A DNA stretch of 64,000 nt from Rachycentron canadum (taxonomy: Eukaryota; Chordata; Actinopteri; Carangiformes; Rachycentridae), in NCBI GenBank assembly GCA_038496675.1, contig CM076668.1, positions 16,374,945 through 16,438,944 of the forward strand. The letters are read 5' to 3'. How positions within the stretch are numbered: the stretch's first letter is position 1; the number at the start of each line of letters is the position of its first letter. The notes under the pieces are model-generated. The model worked only from the letters and a program-made list of their open reading frames with translations, was not told where the DNA came from and did not search any database. Shown one piece after another: positions 36,436 through 48,915 of the stretch. The position numbers and the translations under genes are program-made.

Positions 36436-37190
36436 AGCTGCTGAGGACTTGACTCAGGACTGGACCTGATACTCCTGCTGCAGCAGAGACACTGGGACCT
36501 GGTACAGAGGATTCAGCTCTTAAAGACGCTCCTCTTTTGACAACCCTCTCTTCACAGGTTTGACCTTCAGTTGAAATGATTCAGTCACAGACCCTTTTTT
36601 TCAAAATCCCTGAGCCTCAGCTTCTCAAACATTTCATTGGAGGAAAAACAGGAAGCAGAGAGCGACACGTTTTCATCCAGATTGGAAATGTGCGGAAACT
36701 TAAATAATGTTGGTGATTGGGGAAAAAAAAAAAAAACTGTCACTGACGCGTGATTAAAACCTTTTGTTGAAGATGTTACGGTGGAAAGAGTTATGAGAAA
36801 TCACATGCTGCACATTATTGTACATTTTAATTAGTTTACAATCAACCGATCTCTATTTTGATCAGCTGAGTGGTTTTCCAGACATGCATTAAACCTGGTC
36901 CTGGACTGAACTGTAATGAAGATATTGACTGGAAATAACCTCTTGGCTCGATCAGGTGTTGGTCCATGTCTGGGCCTCTGGTCTTCAGTGTTTTGTTTGT
37001 TGCCATATAAAAGCTTTTTTTTTTTTTCTTTTCTAAGTCTGTTTTCTTACTGCTGTTGCTCTTTTGTCAAAGCACTGTTAACTGACAGGAAGGCAATGCA
37101 TAAATAGCAAAATATTTATTTATCCAGATTTCTTGTAATTTATTGTTTTTTGTTTTTGTCTCATTAAAACTTTGCAAATCAATATTCGAC
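36436..37190 (+). other. cyth1: cyth1 3' UTR
   Basis: Follows the stop codon, no coding features. Ends around the poly(A) signal ATTAAA at 37163-37168, followed by a GT-rich TCTGATTTGTTGCAT. The boundary is inferred. Confidence 0.55.
37163..37168 (+). promoter_or_regulatory. cyth1 poly(A) signal candidate
   Basis: ATTAAA variant about 730 bases past the stop, with a T/GT-rich element 25-40 bases downstream. Confidence 0.45.
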
Positions 37191-38154
37191 TCTGATTTGT
37201 TGCATCCAAAAACAGGAGCTTCATTGATTTTGGATATTTACTGATTACTTTGCATTTAATCAAGAAAAAACAAATTGATGTAACAAAAAAGTATCAACTA
37301 AAAATGTGAGAAATGTCTTTCCTTGTTTTAAAAATTCCTCTTAAGGTTCAGTCTTGATTGGTCTATGTTTTGTTACTGGTTTTATGACACTTGGACCAAA
37401 ACAGAAGAAATACTGACATCAAATATAAAGAAATCTGAAAAAGTGATTATTTCTGCAGAAAAATATAGTAATTCATTGATTAATCCTCGTTGCTTTTGAC
37501 TAATGAATCCTTCATTCAATAAAATGAAAAGAAATCATCCAATAAAGTCAAACAAACTTTACAATGACATTAAACACTGAGAAGTTGAAAAGCTTAACTT
37601 GGAAACTGCAAATTGTCGCTGACTGTGAAATGATGTGAACAATGGATCAGTTCTCAAAATATTTGCTCAGTCAACTAATTGTTGTAGCTTTAAAAGTGCT
37701 TATTGGGTGAAACTCCAAAATAATATTTTAACACCGCGTTTATGAAAAATATCAGTCCACTCAATCAGGAAAAAAAAATTACTGTATCTTATGTACACCA
37801 GATATTTGTTGACACACTGTGGACCCAGTTATTTCCTGCCCCTCTTATCTACATCGGCTCATTTAACAGTTTTAAACTTCAACAAGGAAATGAAACCATT
37901 GGTGTTGAGACTGAGCAGATAACAGTTTCTGCTGCAGCTCAACAGGAACAGTCGATCAAATATAATCAAATCATACCCACACATTCCCAATGAAGCAGAT
38001 TAGGTTTCAGTAAATAAAGATCTGAAGATGTTGTTCAACTTTTCATATTCAAATATACAAATGTTATGAATGGTTTCGGTTTTTAGCTCTTCACACCTCA
38101 CCTTGGTTCAATGGTTTTCTCAAGGAAAACCTCTAAAAACTGACTGATTCCACC

Positions 38155-38335
38155 TGCTCAGCATTTAGCAGCTAAAGAGCCAGATATTTTCTCTCAAGTG
38201 GGTGGAGACCAAAAATGGAGCTATAAGTGAGTGAATGTTGGACTTAGATTCATCACATTTTCAAACTTGACTCTAAATGAATGGTGATGTTGCTCTGTAG
38301 CTACTGGATGTGTAAATATACACAATTTACAAGTA
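38155..38335 (+). repeat. Dispersed repeat (copy 2; partner at 3.47 kb)
   Basis: Contains CAGCATTTAGCAGCTAAAGA, GGTGGAGACCAAAAATGGAG and CTGGATGTGTAAATA. It aligns in the same order and strand as the copy in the timp2 intron. Confidence 0.45.
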
Positions 38336-40346
38336 ATGATGAAATGAAATATTACAAGGAAAATTACAAGATTTTTTTTTTTATTTCCTGTAGCTTCAAA
38401 CCTGCATTAACTAACGTCACTGGGGAGCCAAAACAATCTATAAACACCAACATGTCTTGTTTTTAAACTATTGTGGTGAATTTATTTGTTACTTATTTAC
38501 GGAGCCAGATTTAAGACTTATTTGGGGTTTTTTTTGGAGCCTTTTCGCTACATCACTGAAAATAGACCAACCAAACCAAAACAATAAGATGAAGATAATA
38601 AAATGCTAAAAAAAAAAAAAAAAAAAAGTAAGATCAGTAAGTAAAATCATGTGACAATTCTCTGATTTTCAGCCAAAAAAATATAGATTTATCCAGCTTT
38701 AAACATCATTCTTTGGTGCTGCCTCTTGAAATAAAACGTTCCTAGAACAACAAAAAAAAAAAAAAACCCACTGCACGAAACGAAAACTCACGTTTGAAGT
38801 CGTTTTTAAAAACTCACCACATCATCCTTTAATTTACAAAGATAATAACACGTAGACACTGTACAGTTAACTTTGATTACTGCTGTGGGCAGAGCTGTAA
38901 ACACACTCTAAGAGCTCTTTAAAACTATTATTAAGGCTCCTCAAGGAATCGTAATGACTGTTGACCATCACGACCTTCATTACATCAGGGACCCTCACTC
39001 GTGAAGTCTATTGCTTTCTTACACATGCAACATGTACCTGTAGAGATGTATGAACAGTAGTGGAAGTGTTTCCATACAAAACATAGACCCACAGTGTTAA
39101 TATATAAACACTAATCTACTGACATGTTATATGATCTGGAGCTTAAATAAAAAAAAATCAAAGAGGCTTTACCTCCTGATTTCACCACATATCTGCTCCT
39201 GTGAGTGTGTGTGTGTGTCACTGATGAGGGTTGTAGCTCAGGTGAAGCTGAAGAAAAAGGCTCCCAGCATGCCGAGTGTGTCCAACCGTACTGTCCGCAG
39301 GAGCAGGCCGACCTCCTCCAACCTCCTCGAGCTCAGGGCCGAGGGAATCTGAAGCCTCCTGCGCAACACAAAGAGAGAAACGTTCAGTCCTGTGTCGAGT
39401 CTTTATCGCTGGTAACACAATGTCTGGTATGAGTGAATGTGGTTATCATGAAGGACGTCATGTGAAGGCTAAAGACTGGATCACAGGACACAACACGGCG
39501 CCGTTAAGTTCTGGGGGTCGTTAAGAGCTGCATCTATTGGCCATTGATTAACTAATTGATTTTTTTTTTTTTTTTTAATTCTACCAAAAATCCAAAACCT
39601 GAAAATACTCACTTTAATATCAAACATGACAAATAGAAGTAGCTCATTCTGAATTCTTGAACTTAGCTTTTATTCACAATTGTAGATTATTTTTCTGTCA
39701 AATTTCTAATTGATTTATCGACTATTTATGTCGGTTAACTTCACTTCTAACAGAATTTCACAGTCTTGCACAAACTTACAAACTGCTTCATTTAGAAAGA
39801 ACTAAATGCAAATATGGAAAATTAAAAATGCCTTAAAACAAGTGAAAGACAATGCACATTTTCATTTAGAATACATGCGTTAAAAACATAACTATTAACC
39901 TCATTGTCTTTATAATTTGTTTTTCAGTAAAAATCAAATAATGTGGATATTTGAAGAATCTACATTTCAGTCGTTTTATAATAATTTGTGTTTTTCATAT
40001 CGTTACAACACAACAGACACATATATTAAAAGGAAAAACATCTAACAATGTATAATGTGCATTTTATTTTGGTGTTTGATTTGTTTTTATTAAGACATTT
40101 AAACTCTTCCACTGAGAAATAGATTAAAAATTAAAATTAAGATGAATGCAATTATCAAATTAGTTGTTTTGTGTATAAACAGCTTCATCACAATTTCCCA
40201 GAACCAGAAGTGTCATCTTCAAATTAAAAAAAAAAAAAAAATTCAATTTTATTTTAATATATTTAACTCAAACTCGAACCACAATATTGGAGGCACACCT
40301 TCAGGCTAGTTCAAGGCTTGAAATAACAGTGGGAAATCTGAGTTTC

Positions 40347-40362
40347 GCCACTAGAGGGCGGT
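40347..40362 (+). promoter_or_regulatory. CTCF-like motif
   Basis: GCCACTAGAGGGCGGT matches the CTCF core consensus CCASYAGRGGGCRS at every position from CCACT on. It lies between the convergent cyth1 and pgs1 genes. Binding is inferred only. Confidence 0.4.
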
Positions 40363-41639
40363 CAGATCCATCACAACCACGTGAGTCTGTAACCAGGGGT
40401 TAGAGATGATGCTGCTGGGACATCAGCTGTGTTTTAACTCTGCTGACCCACAGAGCAAAGCGTTCACCACGGCTGTGAAAAGAGTTTGGAGAGGCTCCAA
40501 CCTGTTGTCACTAGTTTCTAACAATAGATGGCCTGTGCTGCCGATAAGGACTTTTTTTTTTTCTGTCCTTTTAACCGGCAAAGCTATTGTTGGAAGGCTG
40601 TTTTGTTTTTTCCTCTGTCAGGAAAAAAAGAGATAAGCTGTAAAGTACACAGATCACAGCGCTGAACAAACTGCTCTACAAACACTTCCAGTTGACAACA
40701 TTCAGACCAGGGCAGCGGAGATTTGGTAACTGATATTTTTCCACGAATTTTCCTGAGCTGGGGGGAAAAAAAATGTAGGAGAATTGATCCCATATTATGG
40801 AGTTTAACAAATCACAGACCTGTGTAAAACAGGGGATGATAGAAAAATAGGGAGTAAAATGATAATTTATGACATAGTTATTTCTTTTATTTATATTTTG
40901 TGTTAAGTTTTTGATCATTTCTTTTTATTTAAAGGTTTATTTAACAGGGACTGTGCAAATTTAAATATGATAAGTTTAACAGTTTTTATTTGTATTTTGC
41001 ACCTTACATAAAAAAAAAAAGTGTGAAATTCAGGAGTATGTTTGTTCATTTTAAAGTGAGACAGTTTCAGTTGATGCCGAGTCGGTAATAAAAACCTGTT
41101 AAAGATTATAATACAATAAAAACAACTCATTGTCCATTGGCTAGGGTTCAATAAAGATGAAAAATTCCTGGACCGACTGTTTTACTACTGTGACAATTTA
41201 TGTCTTTTGCTTCATCAATCACATTAATGACAAAAATGTGAGCAACTGAAGTGATCATTAAGGAATAAGGCCATTTTTCTTATCAAAATGTTTCATTAAC
41301 TTTCCAAAAAAAACCAAAAACAAAACAAAACTGGCACCTAAACAACAGAAAACACGTGCACATTTAGTAAGTAGTGCACGTTTTATTTTTACGTACGTGT
41401 GCACCATCATATGAAGCTGATGGGTTTGTTTTTTTTTTGGGGGGGGGCGTAACACTAGTATGAGCTCATAGGGAAATAAATAAAAGCATTTGGGCCTGAG
41501 TCAAAGTAAACTACAATCTCATATTTAGTGTAACAAAGGGACACGTCATCAAGTGCAACAGGGTTTTTTGTTTAGCACAGAGTGAAATTATGCACAAAGG
41601 TGAAAAATTATTAATCTATTCCTTCATTTTCTAAAGCAA

Positions 41640-41890
41640 AGTGCGTTGTTACATCATGTTGTATTGAATAAGACTTGAAACTAGAGACTGGGACCATAAT
41701 CTCATTAGGAAAATGTTTACTGAGCTAATAAATCAAGTGAGAAGTAGGGACATTTTCCCATAGATTTCAATACAATCTAGCTTCTTTTCACAATTCGTGG
41801 CGTCGCCCCCTGATGGTCATTAGATAAAATGAAAGTTCAAGGCTCTCAGCATTGACTTCACTTTACAGAGTCTAAGGTCTTGTTTCCCCG
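41640..41890 (-). repeat. Three-copy dispersed repeat, copy 3 (-), partial
   Basis: The reverse complement shares AGTCTCTAGTTTCAAGTCTT, GATTTATTAGCTCAG and ACCATCAGGGGGCGACG with the other two copies. The distal part after the GACAGACTGTACC block is missing. It lies between cyth1 and pgs1. Confidence 0.75.
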
Positions 41891-41957
41891 TTTGTTCACA
41901 ATAGTTTTCGATGCGTCACAACACGACTGATGCAGGAGCCCTGTTTGGGTGCATGAC

Positions 41958-44900
41958 TTTTATTTTGACAAGTCGTTTGTCTGTAAAAGTTTGACAAACA
42001 CTGGCCTGAAGTTCCTCCTTCAAACCCCGTCCTTAAAAAAAAACAAAAAAATCAGTAACTTTAAATTGGAAAATACGAGTTGGGTCATGCTCCATCAGAG
42101 GTAGTTTGTTTCTGAGGGACATTCATGGAGTTGAACTTGGTTGTTCGCATGAAAAAGATAAAGATAAGTTCAAGCTTCATGTTTACGCTGCTTCATTCAG
42201 TAAAAAAAAAACAAAACTATGACAACAAAACAACTGATATATAAGAATTCAACAGCTGATTCTTGAAGGTTTTATATTTCGTGTTTGTTTGTGGTTGGCG
42301 AGTCCAGGTCTCAGTCTTTGTATCAGACACTGAACAGCCTTTTCTGTTGTTAACTAAATATTCAACGCAACCTTTAGCCTGAGGTCACTGAAGACTTGTG
42401 CAGGTCGACCCGTCTGGTTGCGTCATCCTTCCTGTAACAGGACGACTTCCACCTCTTCCCAACAATCGGCTCAAACGTGCTCCTGTGGTTTTGGGTATTC
42501 TCCGCTTGTCTGTGCACATTTTTGTAAAGGGATCTATTTACGACTGTTTCCTTCTGGCAGCAGATCAGTCAAGTGTCTCTTTTCTTTTTTCTTTGGAGGT
42601 GTCCAGGTAACGACAAGACACCACCCATTTACCATCATTATCCAGCCTGTAATAGTTCCTGTTCAGAGAAACCAAAAAAGAAAAAGAAAAGGCTGATTGT
42701 CTTTGGCTCAATCTAACACAGATCTTTTGATATTTCCCTTCAGCTTGAGGTCGAGTTTATAAAAAAACTCATATCAACCGCTGAGACTGAGGAGTTTGTC
42801 TTTATCTCCCCCTCAAACAAAAACTTAACTGAGCAGAAGCAGCTTCTCGACTCTGAACCCTCTGACTTTACCTCTCCAAGTCCTGACAGGACCCACGGTA
42901 ACAAACCACATTGACAGATCATCCTCTTAACGCCGCCATGACTCACCCCCTGACAGGAGTGAATCAGCCAACTCACTGTCCCCGCTCTCACTTTAGAGAT
43001 TTGGGCTGCTGGGAAGACGAGGACGGGACCTGTGATTTGGGACTCACCACAATGACTGCAGACATTTCTAAGAAGCCACAGCCTGTTTTACTATGTGTGT
43101 GTGTCTGTTTGTGTGTGTGTGTATGTGTGTGTGTTTCTGTACAATGTGTTCAAGGCTGGATTTTGTCTACTAGGCAAAAATCACAGACACAATCTGAACA
43201 GAAACAATGGAAACAAAGCAGGAATGCACAGGAAAAATGTCTTATTATGAGCCTGAGTTTTAAACCTTATCCTTTATTTTTTTTTATTTTTTCATTCATT
43301 CTCTCAGAGAAATTCTCAACACAATCGTTCAATCAGCTTCTTTGATAATTAACTGAAGTAATTTTTCATGCAAACGCATGAAATATTCACTTACTCACAT
43401 ATTAACTGAGCTGAAAATCTTCCCTCATAAAACAAGCTAATTACATACTGAGTATTAACAGACTTAAAATGAATAATTTAAAAAGGGACTCAATAAAAGT
43501 TGTTAATCAAAGAGTGAGTTGCACCAAAATTATGATTATTTTTGGCATTCATATCATCATCATCATCAGCAGCAACTAACGAAGATGGTTCGAAGATTAT
43601 TTTTCAGTTCACTGATAATAAGTTAATAGACCAAAGTGACGTCTTCAAGTGTTTTGTTTTGTCTAAAATCTAAAGATTTCTGGTTCGTATAAAGTCAGTT
43701 TACATCATGTGTGAACAAGAACAGCATCAAATCTTCATATTTGAGTAAAATTCATCCAATTATGAGAATAGTAATCGGTTAGTGACGGACTGACAGAGCG
43801 CTGCGACGACAGATGTCATTATAATCCACAAATCTACAAATAAACCTCATTTAATGTGACTCTGGAATTCAATTAATTCAAATGAAGACACAACCAGAGT
43901 TAACCAAGTTAAATCTGGTGAATCGGACAATGACACATTAAACTCTTGATAACTTAGTTTGTATTCATCCTTCATTGCGGTTGAAGCAGTGAGCTGGTGT
44001 GTAAACAGTCGAGTGCCCAAACCTGTTTCAGGTTTGCCTTTGTTTCCTAATGTTTGAGTATCCTTTAGGTTTGTTTAAAGTAGCATTCATCGCAATTTTG
44101 TTGACTTTAGTTTGGGTTTGGCACAAAAAAAAAAAAAAAAAAGAAAAAAAAAAAGAAAAAATCTGCTGGATCCAAAAGAAAACAGCCGGTAGAAGCAGGT
44201 TTTTAAAATAAAAACTCCATCCAGACGAGCGTTTTAACTCAAGCACTTAACAATCTGAAAACACGGTACACACAACCTTGCATGATCACAGGCCGTATGT
44301 GAGTCTGTGTAAACAGGAAGCAGATTGTCTACCCTCAGCTGCACTTGTTGCTGATTCGTCGCAGAAAATTTCCAAGAACGAGGGAAAACAAAGGCAGTCG
44401 TAGCGTTAAAACGCTGGATTCAACTGAACAGCTGCCAAGCAGAGACAACAAGGTCAGTGACACAGTGATGAGGTTGTGCTGAGGCTGATGACATCGAATC
44501 AGTCTCTTCCTTTGCCCGTCCAGACTACAACGCAACGCCAGGGTTTTCAAACCAAACGGGGCCAACGCCATTTCCAGAACTCGCCGTTGTCACGTAGCAA
44601 AAGAAAATATAAAAAACGTAGAAATGTGACTGTAACCTGAAGGCCTGAAATCTGAAGGGGGGGGGTTGGTAAATATAAAAAGGTGCTCCTCTATTTTCAA
44701 CAGCTGGTTCTAACTAAACTGTGTCAAGTTTGCATATTTTTGCTGCTTCTGGGAAAAAAACAAAAAAAAACAAACTGTGCTTGTAAAAACAAAATAATGA
44801 GCTGAAAGACTCTAAAATGCTCAAAAGGCTGCAGGGTTGGGTGGTAATTTAAGGGTGTTTGTCACCTCGAGCAACTTTTCTCACATGATAATATAAAGAT

Positions 44901-44974
44901 GTTTTATTATAGATAGATTGAAGTCATGTTTGGTGAGTGTGGACATGTTCTTTGTGTTTTCACCTGATGGCGTC
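41958..44974 (-). other. pgs1: pgs1 3' UTR and downstream (extent inferred)
   Basis: Downstream of the pgs1 stop on the minus strand. AATAAA candidates on that strand are at 44903-44908 (about 70 bases after the stop) and 41958-41963, the latter followed by a GT-rich GTCGTGTTGTG. Holds a (TG)n tract at 43096-43133. No protein-like frame. Confidence 0.35.
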
Positions 44975-45094
44975 TCAGAAAAAATTCTTGATGAAGGGGG
45001 TGACTAGTTTCACCCACAGCTTGACGTGGCGGTCCGGCCGCTCAAACGTGGAGCCGGACACCTCAGTGGAGCGCTGATACAACATCTCCTGCTC
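44975..45094 (-). CDS. pgs1: pgs1 exon 10 (terminal)
   Basis: Acceptor cgtccctcag; stop TGA at 44977-44975. Encodes [20 protein letters not shown] then [17 protein letters not shown]. This exon has no long open frame around it; it was found by following the splice phase. Confidence 0.94.
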   Translation of the reverse strand, partial: EQEMLYQRSTEVSGSTFERPDRHVKLWVKLVTPFIKNFF

Positions 45095-48000
45095 CTGAGG
45101 GACGGAGTTCAAAACACAGGTGTGTGTTCAGTAATTTACTCAGGCATTCATCATCATTTCTCACTGTGGTTAGAGAAAGAAAAAGAAAAGGAAAAGAAAG
45201 GGCCGACCTCCTGCAGCTGGCTCTGCAGCTCCTCGTTCTCCGTTACTATGGCGATTTGGGCCTCCAGGTCACGGTGAACGGAGCGGTAACCGAAGTTAGG
45301 GGAACCAATTAGAGTGAGACAAGGCCGATCTTGCCCCTGGAGGTAATACCACAGACCTGTAAGGAGAGGAGAAACCGGGGGAGCCGGTGAGGAGGCAGGG
45401 AGCAGCTCCAGCAGGGATTTCTGTCGGCCCGAAACCACAACTGAGAGGAAGCACATGCAGAAATCCCCAGCGTTGATCCAAAACCCCAAAGTATGAGTGA
45501 GAGTGAATGTACATCCTTGTCCTGAGGCTACAACAGAATGACTGTACAAGCCGTCTTCTCTCACGCTACATACCGCCGTGACCACAAGAACAGCAGAGCA
45601 GGGAGCAGAAGAGTGAGAGTGGCGAGTTTTTATTATTTTCACTGAGCCAAACACAACTAATCTGGATGTTGGGCCCTGGTTTAGACTGTAATGTTTCCCA
45701 AGACAGAGACAATAATGAGTTTGAGCTGATCCAGCGAAAGTTTTAAGTGTTTGCGTGCTTTTGTTTTGTCCCACCTTTGGCGTGGAAGGTCCACTGTGGT
45801 CTGTGGTACTCGTGCAGGTGGACCCTCTCCTGCTGGCCCAGCTGGCACACCCGGTTGTAAAACTGTCTGGCGATGTGGATGTAGGCTGCCGGGATTGCTC
45901 CGGCGACGCCCTTGGCCCCGAAGAACCCGTTGACCTCGGGGGAGGCTGTGAGGATGCGGTAGCTGGCTCCGGCCCCGAGCACCAGCCGCATGTACGCCCG
46001 GGTCAGGTTGAAGTAACCTGATGTTAGAAACACAGTGGAGTCCGGCCCGGCGTCTGTCAGCAGACGCTGGAGGGTCGACACAAGACAGAGGGTGAAGACA
46101 GATGAGTTACAGACGTTTTTCTAATTCCTGGCATCGTCAAAAAAATAGAAGTGGCTGCTGTGGTTTAGCTGTGGCAAAAAAATGGTTTTATTATGACTGT
46201 GCACATGGAACCAGGGAGTTTGTTCAAATGTCTATACCAGATGATTTATCACATTTACCTTCCTTTACTATTACATATTTAATAAAGAAGGACATTATAT
46301 TCTTATATTATATATATACACATACATATATATATATATGCACATATATATCTATACATACATACACATATACACACATACATATATATATGTATACATA
46401 TATATATATACACATATATACACACATACATATATACATATACACATATATATACATACAGATAGATAGATCATTTACTTTATTCAACGATGTCTGAGTT
46501 CGTACGAAAACAAAATCTGGTTGAAAATTCAGACTTGTTTTTTTATTTCTCAATAAAAATCAAAAACCAAAACCAAAAAGTGACGAGTTTTACATGAACA
46601 CAACTTCAACACCTAAACAATTTACAAGAAGTAAAGCAGCGTGACTGCTGTGTTTAACAACAGCTGTATGATCAGGAGTCAGATCCAAGTGACCAATAAA
46701 AGCAGCCTCAACATAATGTAAATAAATACAAAACAGTTCCCACAGTTTTTGCTGTTGTATTAAATTACAGTAAGTTGGACTTGTGTTTGTGTTATTGTGG
46801 CAATTCCCCGAATATGTGACTAATAAACCCCGTATTAAATATTTATCTGTGTTTTTTTTTCGTCACACTGTTGTAGGTTACTGGAGGAGGTCGGGCGTGG
46901 AGCCTCACCTGTGTGACCAGCTCGTCCACCTGGATGCCCAGAGGTTTCATCTGGACCAGGGGGAACACCCAGGTGTCGTCCTCCCCCTCGCTCATCCCCT
47001 CGTCCTCGGAGTCCTCCGACCGGTTTGGCAGCTGCTGCCTCATGTGAGCCTCGTTCATGACCTCCATGATCCGCCTCCGCGCCGCCGCTGAGAAGTCCTG
47101 TCTGTTGCCTAGTTGCCGTGGAGACACAAAACACAAGTACACACGTGGTCAGAGATAAATCAGCACAGTGGGCGACGGTCAGTCTGATCTCTGGTCACAG
47201 TGATCTGGGCTCTGACTAAGTGTGTGTGGGTGCTCGTCCTGCTATCTCTATGAGGACCACCTTCAGTTCTAGACCATGGCGGTGAGGACGTTAGGCCCAG
47301 TGAAGGTCGGGGCGGTTTGAAGGTGGAGGAATTGGCTTGAAAAGAGAAAGGTTGGGGTTCAGAAAGTATGGAAAGACAAGTGTGTGTGTGTGTGTGCATG
47401 TTTGAGAGAGATTTACAGCCACTTAAGAGACATGAAGCAGATTTAAAACCTCAACTCAAGAGCAGAATAACAGGACATCTAATAACAGCTCTGGTTATCA
47501 GTTAAGGCTTCAGCTTGTTAGTTATTTCAGTGACAGAGACACTGCAGCCAGACAGAAATCATGGGTAACAAGCATTTGACAACCCACCGTGACAACACTC
47601 ACTGGTTTGTGAGCTGCTCAAGTTTGTAAATTGGCCGTCACCATCTTGGTTTTTTGAAACCAGCAGAAACCATATTTTGAAGGAGAAGGTGGAGCTGAGG
47701 AGGAGTGAGGGGGGGATCTGACCTGCTCTGTTCTCTGTGTGGTACAGTCTGTCAATCACACATACATAATGATTTATGGTCTATTTTCCTCTAAATGGGA
47801 TTGTCATTTTAAAAATGACGTCATCATGTTGTATTGAAGACTTGAAACTAGAGACTGACCATCAACCCATGAGGAAAACGTTTCCTGAGCTAATAAATCA
47901 AGCGGTAGGAAGTAGAAGTTGGGAACTAGGGTCATTTTCCAATAGACTTCAATACAATCAGACTTCCAGTGGAGTCATCCCATGATGGTCGTTTGGTTTA

Positions 48001-48883
48001 AGGCTCTTCAGCATTGGCTTCACTTAAAAGACCCAGAGTCTACATGCACTTTTATAAACAGTCTGTGGTAAAGAGAGAAAAAGAAAGATGACATGCAACA
48101 TTATACACTTCTCCATCTTATTCTTTATTAGGAAATTAACCAAGATATCAATAAGTAACGTGACGCAAAATGTCTAGACGGTTTGATCATCAGGGCAGAT
48201 AACACGAGCGAGAAAATGCTTTTTGTAGTTTCAGTGAACTGGCTCTTTGGACAACAACAGTTCTTTGTGCTACTTCATCAGTTAACTCTCAGTGACCGAC
48301 GGACCAAAGGCCGGGTCTGTGTGGCCTTCGGGTGAAAGAAACGTTATTCGTCGCAAAAGGGTACGTGTGAACTGCTACAGCTGAGTAAAAATCTGAGTCC
48401 TATAAATTAAACCTTGTATGTCACGATGTATCTACTGTAGTTATTTATATTCACTGTGTTTTCTGTAATAATAGACAGCACGACACAGAAACCATTAATG
48501 GGCCTCAACTTCGTCTGTATCCCGTGTTATTTTTGTTCTTCACAGCATCTCATTGGTTATTATCAGTTATCTTGTCTGTCATGATCACAAATTAAATTTT
48601 ATGAGAATTTCATCAGTGTGTGTTTCTACATGAAGTCTTCCAGCAAAACCGTGACATCACAACTCTATTCCTGGTGTTTGTTATCACACCGGACTGGTCC
48701 TGCAGACATGATGTCATTCATTCCTCAAACTAACATCCTGGCAGTCTGCACTCGAGTTACGGACACACTGTCCGAGTGTGTGTTTGTGTGCGCGTGTATG
48801 CAGAGAAAATCCTGACAATTTCACATCCGGCTGCATGACTGGCCAACCGCAAGAGCTCTCTACATCTTCCTAACTGTGCACGC

Positions 48884-48915
<32 letters not shown>

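Larger units (their letters stand above)
37191..41957. other. Intergenic between cyth1 and pgs1 3' ends
   Basis: Mostly AT-rich DNA. Contains dispersed-repeat copies (38155-38335, 41640-41890), homopolymer A runs (38611-38628), an exon-like G+C island at 39236-39352, and a CTCF-like motif at 40347-40362. No DNAH17-like exon was recognised. Confidence 0.5.

Noticed and set aside
45154..45774. 206-codon minus-strand frame
   Set aside because: It is pgs1 exon 9 read through into flanking introns; the true coding part is 45208-45356.
46102..46553. Tyr/Ile/Thr/His-rich frames on both strands
   Set aside because: Artefact of the TA/CA microsatellite.
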